DNA from: Solanum dulcamara
Taxonomy: Eukaryota; Streptophyta; Magnoliopsida; Solanales; Solanaceae
Direction: 5' to 3'
Assembly (NCBI RefSeq): GCF_947179165.1
Contig: NC_077243.1
Span: forward strand, 53,000,001-53,064,000
DNA length: 64,000 nt
Positions 43,056 through 53,761 of the stretch are shown piece by piece. Below the pieces are notes generated by a model. That model saw only the letters and a program-made list of their open reading frames with translations, was not told the origin of the DNA and ran no database searches. Position 1 is the stretch's first letter. The number at the start of each line of letters is the position of its first letter. The translations under genes and the position numbers were made by a program.

Positions 43056-46000
43056 CTGATCTCATTCCCAATGTATAATAGACTACTTACCTGTAATTTG
43101 TTTTACTTCTTCTTATTCCACCTAGTTATTTCCTATTGTAAGGGGAGAGTCTCCCTTGTTTATTGCTTCAGTAGAAATAAAAACACAATGCTAGAAGTAA
43201 AGCAGGGAATTCAGCAGATACAAATAACATCCACAAGAGGAGTTGCAATCACTCACAGCATCTTGGAGTTCAGAAGATACAGCAATAACACTACAACTAC
43301 AACATCTATATCTAAGCTTCAGCAGGGCAACATGTGCAGGGTGAGTTGCACCATGTGGACCTGTCCAAAGCCTAGAAGTGTTAGGCGAGCGACATTGAAA
43401 AATTCAGCTACCTTAAGCCTAAAGAGAATGCATTTTGCCTTTTGGAACTTCCAACTTGGGCAAAAAGCCTTCAAAATTTGCAGGGATAAAGAAAAGGCCA
43501 TATATGCAGTCTCCAAGGATAATTGGAGACGTTAGTCGAGCGACTTGGAAAAAGATAATAGTCTCCAAAGCTCTTACTGAGGTCCCTTCCTTTTTGCTAG
43601 TTTGTGCAAGCCTTGTTTTGTTTGTTTTTGGTTGTTGTATTATTTCAGGTCCCTGGAGTGATGTATCAACATTCTTTAACAACAAATACATAGAGAAAAG
43701 CACAAATACAACTTCCAACCACCCTGCAATATCTAAGCTTCAGCAGGGCAGCATGTGCAGGGTGAGATGCAGCATGTGGACCTGTCCAAATGGCACCAAT
43801 ATTTGCAGGGTTTTACAAAATAATATATTGACAAGGCCCAAGAAGTTTCAGCCCAAACGGACAATTGGAGGCATTAGGCGAGCGACATCGAAAATTTCAA
43901 CTGCCTTAAGCCTAAAGGGAGGGCCTTTTTTCCAACTTGAAAAGAAATCTCCAAACCTTGCAGAACTAAAGAAAGGGCTGTTTGGATATATCTCAAGAAG
44001 TTTCAACTCAATCGGATAATTGGAGACGTTAGTCGAGCGTCGTTAAAAATTCTGACAGACTCCAAAGCACTCCTGGAAGAACTTTCTTTTTTGCTAGCTG
44101 GTGCAAATTCTTTTTTGCTTTTCGTTGTTTGTTGTATTGTTGCAGGTTGCTGGATTGATTCATCAACATATAATCCCACCAACTTATTCCCCATTTCATA
44201 TTCTGAACTGAGGAGACAACAACCTGGCAGCTTTGGAATTCACCAACACACAAACACTACTCTCATGCCAAATTCCTTGATGCAGCACCTGCAACAGCTC
44301 TCTTACACCTCAAGATTCCTGGAGCTCCTTGCTATGTCCACTTGTTATGTGCAGGAACAGAAACATGCAACAACAAGCAGTCGAACACATCAGCTAAGAA
44401 GGAAAGAAGAAGTTGTATACAGGCACATCAAACAGCAACACTGGATCCTTCCAAAGTGCAAGCCACCTTCAGTCAAATGTTTAAGCCAGGGATGCATCAC
44501 CAGCATTGTGATTCAGTCCTTTTTCTTCCACAACAACAGCCCCAGCAGCAGCATTAAACAACTTCAACAACTTCACCCTGTAACTCAGAAGGACCATCTA
44601 CAATTCTTGTTAGCATGTTGTCTTGTTTTTGTGGACATGTGCAGGTACTTTAATGAGCTGAACACTTCAAAGGAGCTGATCACTCTCTCTTTGGAGGCAA
44701 CAAGAAGCTGTGTACAGTTCTACAAAGAGTCAAACAGAGGGAGACAACCTTGTACTCAAAGCCCATCCTGGTTGGCACATAAGGTACCTTCAAAGGAGCT
44801 GATCAACTCCCCTTTGGAGGCAACTAGAAGCTGCCTACAGAACTGCAACAGCCCTCACAGCTCCCATACTTGTATGGCTCTTTGGTTAATTGTTTGTGCA
44901 GGTACATAAAGTCTCAGAAAAAGGGAGACAACAGCCACACATGCAAGGGCCTCACCTACTCCAATCACCTCTCCATGCATACCAGATGCATTCCATCAAC
45001 ATCTGCAACAGCTCCACCAACTTCCAGCAGACAAGGAACAAATACAAGCTAATAGTACTGGTTACAGCAGCTTGCACACTTCTTTGGTTGTATGTTTTGT
45101 TGGTTTTGTTTGGCTGTGCAGGTACTCCAAGAAGCTGAACCTGATCACAACAAAGAACCTCCCTTCTTGTGTAACTGACACCAACAAGCAACCTAATCAC
45201 AAAGGAAGCAACAAGGAGATGCACATTTGCTTGTTTGTGGATTTTTCTATTGTTGGTTGTCTATGCAGGTATCCCAAATCCAAAAGAGGGATCTACAATA
45301 AGCATATTACCAATTCAGCTATAGAGGCAACAACAAACTGGTTACAGGACTGCAGCAAGCTTCACTGCTTGCTTCCTTGGCTATCTGTATGTGCAGATCC
45401 ATATACCAGGAGCTTTCCAGCACCCTCCAACATCCTCCACTACCTGCAGCAACCATACCAAATTATTTGGATCCCCTTGCAGGTGCTTCATTGTGAATAT
45501 AGGCACAAAAGAAGATCATCTACTAGCTGGGCTGAACAACCACAGCATCAATGACCTAGGTACAAGGCAGCAGCAGTTCTACTCCATAACAATAGCCACA
45601 AGCAAAGCTACTATAGCTTCAATTTGCAGCAAGCAATAAGCTTTTTCAAGGCCTTCCTCAACAACTCCAAGGATGCTGGTTGCTACAACTCAATATACTT
45701 ACGCTACCTTCATCCTCCTTAGCTGATATATGCTCAATCCTGAAGTGGATGCAACCTTCCATTGGGACTTACCTGTTATGACAAGACTAAAAAGGGCAAA
45801 GATGAAAAGAATTTTCCCACCCCATGCGAGATAGAAGGTTTATATACTTGTTCTTCTTTCAATTTAGCTATGTATGGTACGTAGCATAGTTGAATAGGAC
45901 TAGTGTAGATTACTTTCTTGTTTTCTCATGGAAGGGGAGAGTCTCCCTCATTTATGCTTTATTAGTCGAATTGTACCAGGATAAGTCCTCTCATAGGTTT

Positions 46001-46236
46001 ACTGCTTTCTAGTTATAGTTAGCCCTTTTTTTGTTTCGGGGATGAGTTAGCCGACCTTAATAGGTTAGCTGACTTATGAACCACCATAGGATCGGAGGTA
46101 AGGTTTATGTCCCCCTCCTTGTATTTTTACTTTTGTTATTTATGTTAAGGCGTGGGGGTGTTGCTCAACCCCTGACTGTGCACGAGAGGTGGGAGCCTCG
46201 TGTAGGGTCTGTTCCCAAGAAAGAAAAAAAAACCAA
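43056..46236 (+). repeat. LINE-1 3' tail: modular repeated sequence
   Basis: About 3.2 kb follows the stop codon. Near the start and near the end it carries the same GGGGAGAGTCTCCCT hairpin block (43142 and 45934), so the modular part is bounded by direct repeats. Inside are four GTTAGTCGAGCGAC-type units (43380, 43531, 43873, 44028), two copies of an AGCTTCAGCAGGGCAnCATG block (about 43318, 43738), and several T-rich tracts followed by GCAG/GT (44142, 44641, 44898, 45118, 45265; also CAG/GT at 43646). Long open frames (for example 44091-44909) exist but look like low-complexity Gln/His/Ser-rich readings of the CAACA-rich modules, not genes. It aligns only in patches with the LINE-2 tail. Confidence 0.8.
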
Positions 46237-46239
46237 TTT

Positions 46240-47400
46240 ACCCACCGTTCATCCCCGAACGGTCAAAAGAAGAGCGAGGGTAGAAAAGGGTACCTGACTT
46301 GACGAACAAATGTGGATATCTTCCACATATATCAATCTGAATCTCCCAAGTGTACTCCTCAGCAGGACGATTCCTCCACTGGACCTTCACAGATGCAATC
46401 TCCATTGACCTCAACTTGCGGACCTCCCTATCAAGAATAGCTACAGGCTCCTCCTCATAAGAGAAATTCTCATCAAGAAAGACCGAATCCCAGCGAATAA
46501 TATACTTTCCATCACTATGATATTTCTTTAGTATAGACACATGAAATACTGGGTGCCCTCCAGACAAACCTGGAGGTAAAGCCAACTTATAGGCCACCTC
46601 TCCAACACGCTTAAGAACTTTAAACAGCCCAATATACCTCGAACTGAGCTTACCTCACTTATCGAATCTCACCACACACTTCATGGGTGAAACCTTCAAC
46701 AATACTTTCTCTCCCTTCATAAACTCCATGTCCCTGACCTTTCGGTATTCATACTCTTTCTTTTTGCTCTGAGCTGTTAGAAGCTTCTCCTGAATGAATT
46801 TCACCTTCTCTAATGATTCCCTCAAAAGTTTAGTTCCCCAAGGTCTCACCTCAAATGCATCAAACCAACCAATAGGAGACCTACATATCCTCTCATATAA
46901 TACCTCAAATGGAGACACATCAATACTCGAGTGATAGCTATTATTATATGAAAACTTTGCCAAGGGTAGGAACTGATCCCAATGACTGCCAAAATCTATC
47001 ACACACGCACGAAGCATATCTTCCAGCACTTGAATTATCCTCTCGGATTGCCCATCGGTCTGAGGGTGAAATATAGTACTAAGATCCAATCTAGTACCTA
47101 ACTCAGCATGCAAGGTCCTCCAAAAGTTAGAAGTAAATTATGTACCTCTATCGAATATGATAGAAATTGGAACTCTATGTAATCGAACAATCTCGCGGAT
47201 ATAGAGTTTGGCTAACTTCTCAATATCATAAGTCACCTTGACTGGAATGAAGTGAGCAGACTTAGTTAACCTATCAACATACACCCATATCGAATCAAAC
47301 TTTCCCAATGTTTTTGGAAGGCCGACCACAAAATCCATTGCAATTCTTTCCCACTTTCATTCAGGAATGGGCATTCTTTGAAGTGTCCCTCCAGGCCTTT
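46240..47400 (-). pseudogene. Gypsy-3 integrase core and chromodomain-like C-terminus
   Basis: Minus strand. Catalytic core: MDFVVGLPKTLGKFDSIWVY (47338 down), IIFDRGT (~47140), FHPQTDGQSERIIQ (~47050) and FSYNNSYHSSIDVSPFEVLY. C-terminal helix and SH3-like part: FMKGEKVLLKVSPMKCVVRF. Tail from 46597: LALPPGLSGGHPVFHVSILK, YEEEPVAILDREVRKLRS, VKVQWRNRPAEEYTWE, then LFVKSGTLFYPRSSFDRSG and a stop (~46250). The catalytic D, D and E are all present. Only a few breaks are visible (46600-46655 and 47113-47138), so this is the best-preserved gypsy in the window. LINE-1 abuts its 3' end. Confidence 0.92.
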
Positions 47401-48199
47401 GGTGCTCATATTTTACCTGCTGACAATTTGGACAATGGGAAACAAAATCAACAATGTCTCACTTCATTCTTCTCCACTTGTAATGTTGTCTTAAATCACG
47501 ATACATCTTAGTTACACTAGGATGTATAGAGTACCTCGAACTGTGAGCCTTTACAAGAATAGTTTGAATTAAATTATCAATACGAGGCCCACATACCCGC
47601 CCCTTAATCCTCAAGATGCCTTCCTCATCAATCACAGCTTCCTTGGCTTCTCCCTATAAGACCATATCATGAATTCAACTTAGCTTCTCATCATCAAACT
47701 GCTTTCCTTTAATCTTGTCAAGAAAAGAAGATTTTGCCTCCATACAGGCCAAGAATCCTCCTTTATCAATTACTTCCAGCCTCATAAGGTCATTAGCCAG
47801 AGTTTGAACCTCTATAGCCAATGGTCGTCTGGAAACCTGCAAATGAGCTAAACTTCCCATGCTCTCTGCTTTTTTGCTCAAGGCATCAGCCACTACATTA
47901 GCTTTCCTCGGGTGATAAAGAATAATGATATAATAGTCCTTTAGCAATTCCATCCACCTCCTCTACCTCAAATTCAAGTCTCTCTAAGTGAACACATGTT
48001 GTAAGCTGCGATGATCTATATACACTTCACACTTTACCCCATATACATAATATCTCCACTACTTAAATGCAAATACAGCTGTAGCCAACTCTAAATCGTG
48101 AGTAGGGTAATTACATTTATGCACCTTTAATTGCCTTAAATCATAGGCAATTACATTCTTCTCCTGCATTAGCACTGCATCTAAACCAGAATATGTTGC
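47400..48199 (-). pseudogene. Gypsy-3 RNase H and integrase zinc-binding region
   Basis: Minus strand from 48199: [16 protein letters not shown], then [70 protein letters not shown], ending in the linker to integrase. Here the RNase H acidic residues are kept (IDHRSLQ, VADALS). Between 47400 and 47670 the zinc-binding region of integrase is present but broken by stops. At 48199 the reading is cut by the LARD and continues at 57625: the two halves join within the RNase H motif. Confidence 0.9.
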
Positions 48200-48746
48200 T
48201 GTTACACCCCGTACTTTGATACCTAAGAATGCTTCTTAAACTTCTCAAGTTTCTGGGAAGGCTCTTAAGGTTCTTAAAAGTTGTTATGTGAGTCGGATAG
48301 TTAATAATTCTATCAGATAACTCCAAGGAAAGGAGAACGAAATGCTTCATAATAAGGAAGATTGGAAATAGGGTTATAAAAATTCGAAAGGAGTTGGAGG
48401 CCGAGAAATGAGACGTAGGACTCGATTGACTCACGTAAGCTACCAACTTAGAGGTCTTACGAACTTAAGATACTCAAGTGCGTGTTGAGACTAAGTAGCA
48501 AGGAATACATAGGATCTTAAAGTGCGACAAAATGACAAACCCACGGAAGAGAAATAACGAAACGACGCACCTACTTGAAGCAAGTAGGTGACTCACCTAC
48601 TTGAAACATGGCAGCACGTGATAGGTACACATGGCAGCTTAGGAAAGTGACACGTGGTAGAAGGTGACACACCATGGGGTGGACCCCCCACCTGCCACAT
48701 GGCAACCATGGATTGGTTGCATAATTGAAGTGGCTGCCTAAGGGTG

Positions 48747-48802
48747 TGACACGTGTCACCTTTAGAGGATGACATGTGTCACTCTCCAAAAATATATATA
48801 TC
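48747..48802 (+). promoter_or_regulatory. LARD 5' LTR promoter: two phased palindromes and TATA
   Basis: TGACACGTGTCA at 48747 and TGACATGTGTCA at 48770 are 23 bp apart. A TATATATATC box follows at about 48792. The 3' LTR has the identical layout at 54306, 54329 and 54351. Confidence 0.7.
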
Positions 48803-51050
48803 TATGTATGGATGACTATTAAGTCATTTTTAGCCAAAACCTTGAAGAAAAATAGAGAGAAAAACATGGAGAAGAAAGCAAAGGCAGCCATGGTTTGGAA
48901 AAACACTACTGTTAGTAAAATGCGTATAACTCCTTGTGTAAGGCTTTGTTTTAAGTGATTCAAGATGTTTTGGAAATATATTTCATAAGTATATAACTAT
49001 CATGTAGACTCTACAACCCAGTTTTGCTTTTATCCCCTCGAAAAATGGTGGTGAAGCATGGGGGATCTGCTGCCCAGATTGTGTTTTGGAAATCCTACAC
49101 GGACAGCTGTGAGTATTTTGGTCATATATTTTCATACAAAATTGTTGTAGGGGTAATTCAATATTGTTTACGACCTTGATACACATTTATATAACTTTCA
49201 TTGAGTCCAAAAATCCTATTTCCCCCAATTACCCCTCCGAAACTAAGCGACAATATAAGATAGTGTGTTGTCCAGATTTCACATCTTGGATAGTTTTGGC
49301 GAGTTTGACAAGTTTAACGTAAGGTAAGGCCTTTCCTTTTAAATTGGAGTTTATGGTATTATTATATGGTGTATTACACCCCTTGTATGCTACTGGAATT
49401 TTAAGAATGTCGTATAAATGCTCGACGTTCGAAATAAACTAAATTGAAATTGCTATAGTTAAATTGTCGTCAAAGGATAGTGTTGTTCGTGTGAGGTGCT
49501 GTTGCAGGGGTTTGATGTGTTGTTGCAGGGACTAAATATGTTCTAATTTGGTTTAGGGTGCTTCTGGTTGAATCCACACGACCCTTCGTTGCGTATAATG
49601 AATGGCGTTATAAAATAAAGGCTAGACGCCCTATTGTGCTACCGCATTTTTGAATAAGTCGTTTGGAGTTTATGTTGTATATTGTTGGTGTGAATTGCTA
49701 TAGGTTGTTGTTGTTGGTTGTCTGTAGGTCTTAGGTACCAAATTGGAAATTTGGATAGGGCACATTATAGGGGAGGTGCTGCCCAATTTTCGTCGATGCC
49801 TTAGTGAATAACAGAACTAGTCGGGAAAACAACTAAGGAAATAGATTCCATTAATACTAAGATATAACCTAGGGTGAAGGAAAGTAAAATGGGTTGATAT
49901 TCATACTACTTTCATGTTGAATAGGTTCAAAGGACGGCGAGTCAAGCGGGATAAGGAATAATTCAGACAAGGTATGTAAAGCTTTCTTTTGGCATGTTTT
50001 TGGCATAAGTATGTAAAGCTTATCTTTCATTCCTTTTGGCAATGTTTAGACTTAAGTGGATGGTATACGAAGTGCGGGGATAATTCCATTCCAGAATTCC
50101 GAGTATGCCTCATAACCCCTATCCACTATTCAATATTGGAGTTCCTGTGAAGATTAAGTATTGCCTAGTAGGGCTTTTATATGTCAGAATGTAATGTGTG
50201 GGAAGCTATCTCTCATTCCCAGTGAGATGTATTTGATAAGAAAATGAGATTATGATTCCATAGTGGTTCACCGAGCCCCATGAAGGGCCGGGTAGGAAAT
50301 ATGTAGATGAAGATCACCTGAAGGAAAGTCCAGAGGTATGTAAAGCCATTCCTTCTTTTGGCATGTTTTGGTATAAATATGTAAAGCCTATCTGTTCTTT
50401 CTTTTGGGTATGTGTTAGATCTATATGACAAAGTGATATGTGTATGAAGCTTGGGAAACTCTATTCATGAGCTCTGAACATGATTCATGATTTATAATTC
50501 GTGTTCACTGTTGAATGTTAAGACTCTTAAAGTAGTTAAGCTTCCATTTGTCAAGTCTTCTATATGCTGAGAAGTAGTGTATGTAAAGGTATTCTTACTC
50601 TCTTTTGGCATGACTTAGATGTAAGTATTATATATATGAAGTTTGAATTTATTCCACTTTTAAAACTCTGAGTGTGAGTTAAGGCTCTTGTTCACTTCCT
50701 ACTGATTAGAACTCCTGTAATTTCAAAGTTTCCATGTGATAGGAAATGGTACATGTAAAGCGTGTCTTTTCCTACTTCTAGAAAGACTAGACTAAAGGTA
50801 CTATAGGACATGGATTTGGATATAGCCCCATTTATAGACTCTGGATGTAACTCATGACTTGTACCCACTTTTGAATGATAAGGGCCTTGAAATATTTGAA
50901 CTACGACCCTTAAGCCTTCTATAGGTTGAATAGTGTTGGAATGTGTAAGCTCCTATACCTAGGGGCACTTGAACATGTTGTATGGTGATATCTAAGGGAT
51001 GTTTGATATGTTACAGAGTTTTGCGTGCATGTATATGCATTATAATATAT

Positions 51051-51342
51051 ATATGGATCAGGTCGAACGTACCTCAATACATTTTGCTATGTAAGGATTG
51101 GGTCGTACGTTCCACAATAGATTATGCATTATACGGATCGGGCCGTCGTACCTCGGCAATATTATGCATTATACGGATCAAACCATCATACCTCAGTATT
51201 ATTATGCATTATATGGATCGGGCCGTCATACCTCGGCATTGTTATACGATATACGGATCGGGCCGTTGTTCCTCAGCATTATTATATGATACATGGATCG
51301 GGCCGTCATTCCTCGGCATGCACTTTCTATATACAGGGATCG
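51051..51342 (+). repeat. 40-bp tandem repeat x 8 in the LARD 5' LTR
   Basis: GGATC/GGATT anchors occur at 51055, 51095, 51135, 51175, 51215, 51255 and 51295, exactly 40 bp apart, with an eighth at 51337. The unit is close to GGATCGGGCCGTCGTACCTC, then GGCATTATTATGCATTATAC. It is GC-rich and palindrome-like in its first half (CGGGCCG) and AT-rich in its second. Confidence 0.95.
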
Positions 51343-52082
51343 GACTGTACGTTCCACAGCGTTAATGGCATATATATACCTATCATGATAGATGATGTGT
51401 TTGTAACATCGGGTCCCCGAGTGGTCTGGATACGGTATGTGATAATGGTATACATGACTTTATTTTATGAGATGCGGGTACAGTACCCTATTAAATGCTA
51501 TACTTGGTTTCATGCATCCCTATTTCAGTTGTTATCTCAAGTTATGTTATGCTTATATACTCAGTATATGTATCGTACTGACCCTCCTTTCTTTGGGGGG
51601 CTGTGTTTTATGCCCGCAGGTACAATACAGATTTTGGGAGTCCACCAGCTCAGGATTCCACTCAGCAAATTTAGAAGAAGCTCCATTGATTTGGAGCCAA
51701 GTTTTGGTACCAAACCACCGATGTATATATTTGGTTACACAAGGGTATGGCGGGGGCCCTGTCCCACCATATGTTGTCGTTCCTATTCTTAGAGGTCTGT
51801 AGACATGTATGTGTGGGTTGTTTATGAGTTTATTTCGTTTGTGCCTTTACGGCACATTGTAAATGTTTTTAAGTTATAGCAGCCTTGTCGGCTTGCATTC
51901 TCTTCCATGATACGATATGAATGAAAGAGGCCACAAGTACACGAAATTTTTTTAACTCATTGGGGTTTTTGTGAGAAGTATCGCTTCCCTCATAGTTCAA
52001 TTTGACTACAGTCAACAAATACGTAAGCGGGGGTCCAAGTCGGACCCCAGTCGCGGCCTACGGGGTTGGGTCGTGATAGAAG

Positions 52083-52094
52083 TGATATCAGAGC
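52083..52094 (+). other. Primer-binding site of the LARD
   Basis: TGATATCAGAGC is one change from the initiator-Met tRNA complement and starts 4 bp after the LTR. Confidence 0.85.
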
Positions 52095-53761
52095 AGTTCA
52101 TCCTTTGAGTGTCTACAGACCGTGTCTAGTAGAGTCTTGTTTATTGGTGTGTTATGCACCACATCTATAGACAAGAGGCTACAGGACATTTAGGATGCTA
52201 CCTTTCTTTTATATCTATGATTGTGCGATAGAGTTGAGTCATAGAGAATGAAATTCCTCATACTAACTTGTGATTTCAGCAGAAGGGCAACATCAATAGA
52301 AGAAGGGTACTGACGATATTGGAAGTTACACAGCATGCAGGTAAGTAAGGCACGAATGATAGGTGCCAGGTAAGGTATTGAATTACGGTTGACATGTAAA
52401 GTTGAAAATTGAAAGGAAAAGTAGACGGAAAGTCTAAACAGGTGCAGTTCGAGTTGGACATACGAGGTAAGTCCATCAGTTTATACTATTGTTGATATTG
52501 GGCGCCCTGTGAGGCTGCGATATGATGTGATATGATACGTATATATGTATCTTTATGCGTGTTGCCCCTTTGAGGCATTGTTGGCATTTTCTGCGTGCAG
52601 GTGTTGAGATAGTAAGAAATACAGAGGAAACTCTACCTAAATTTCCTTGAAATAATAGGAAAATGATTTAGGAAAGACTGGTAGTTTTGGATAGAACGAT
52701 ATATTAAGGATAAGACTAACTAAGAAGGGTAAGTAACCCACAGTAAAAATTGTGAAAAAGGTTAAGAAGTGTTATACTATAGGGTAGAATGCGAACAGGA
52801 TATGATGTGAATATAATAAGGATAGTTATGAAAATAAGTAAAGCCTTGTGAGAAAGTGGCTTCGAATAAATTGCTATGTGACTCGAGTACCCATAATTAG
52901 ACTGGATTAGCACCTATGATTGTGTTAAGTTGTCGTACCTAGGCAACCAAAGGTATGGAAGATATAAAAGAAGGCATAGATATGGTGCAGTATAACGAAT
53001 GTGTTGGAAAAGAATCATACGTATTGGAAAATTTGAAATAAGAGTGTAAGGTAGAACACAACAGATAGTGACATGGGTACACCCTAAAGGGGGGAAGTGG
53101 CTTCAAGTGAGATCCCATACTGGCACGATTTAATAAGATCTAAAGGCCAGCAATAAATGAATAAAAGCCATGATATCGGAGATAGTGCAGGAAATTAATA
53201 ATAAGGACTTGAATAGTATGACATCAAAGAATAGGTTCATACAAAGGGGATGAATACAACAAGAGAATTACGATGAAAACTTAAACATACTGTAAGGAAT
53301 AGCCAGGCTATACTCGACTGAAGGTGAGATATTGGTAACAAAGTTACTGACTACTAGTATTGTGGTGTACAAGCAGCAAAACAAGGAAAGGACGAGAGAT
53401 CTCTCCTATACTGGAATATGAGGAAACTCAAGGGTAAGTAGAGGAAGGAAGTAAGAAACGAAACAGGTTTACGTACAAACTAGTATGGTGATGCTAAAGC
53501 ATCTTTCGGGCTACTTTAACCTCCTACACATGTTCGTGTAAAGGGTACAATATGATGTTTGGTAAAGGAACTGGAAAAAAGTAATGGAAAATAAATATCA
53601 CCTGTTCCCTATGACTACAGGTAATCTACCTTCTTAAATAGACCATATGAGTTAATACAAGGCCTATGAACGGCAGCCAGTACAGAAGAATCCTAAAGCA
53701 CTCGTAAGACCTTATGAGGCTAGTTAACATTCGGGGACGAATGTTCTAAAGGGGGGAAGGA
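52095..53761 (+). other. LARD internal region (non-coding) with polypurine tract
   Basis: About 1.67 kb. No domain of gag or pol is recognised in any frame. It ends with CATTCGGGGACGAATGTTCT and AAAGGGGGGAAGGA (53748-53761), the polypurine tract and preceding motif found at the 3' end of pol in Tekay/Del-type elements. It therefore probably derives from an autonomous relative that lost its genes, relying on that relative for proteins. The only long frames are minus-strand and low complexity. Confidence 0.8.

Larger units (their letters stand above)
40608..46236 (+). mobile_element. LINE-1: 5'-truncated non-LTR retrotransposon with an unusually long 3' tail
   Basis: It starts inside the RT domain (5'-truncated, as is usual for LINEs), has one long open frame to 43055, a 3.2-kb tail, and ends in an A-rich AAGAAAGAAAAAAAAA run near 46220-46236. 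It is inserted between the end of gypsy-3 pol and the start of the gypsy-3 LTR. A clear target duplication was not found. It is homologous to LINE-2 (59128-62441). Confidence 0.9.
48200..52078 (+). repeat. 5' LTR of the LARD
   Basis: It has an AAGCAAGTAGGTGACTCACC block, phased palindromes and TATA (48747-48802), dispersed TATGTAAAGC...CTTTCTTTTGGCATG modules (49973, 50018, 50336, 50383), an exact 40-bp tandem array (51051-51342), and the usual CGGCCTACGGGGTTGGGTCG end. No gene is seen; open frames at 50982-51802 are readings through the 40-bp repeats. Confidence 0.92.

Noticed and set aside
44091..44909. 272-codon open frame in the LINE-1 tail
   Set aside because: Low-complexity reading of repeated modules; the matching part of LINE-2 keeps no common frame across it.
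46140..46236. A TRIM or SINE at the LINE-1 end
   Set aside because: The A-rich end and shared 3' motifs with LINE-2 explain it as the LINE 3' terminus; no repeats or box A/B promoter are present.
51051..51342. Regular direct repeats that could be taken for a CRISPR array
   Set aside because: The 40-bp units are contiguous with no unique spacers, no cas genes are near, and the sequence is a plant LTR.
50982..51792. 127- and 222-codon frames with periodic IGPSYLG/YTDRAVVP units
   Set aside because: They are translations through the 40-bp LTR minisatellite in several frames; periodicity comes from the DNA, not from protein selection.
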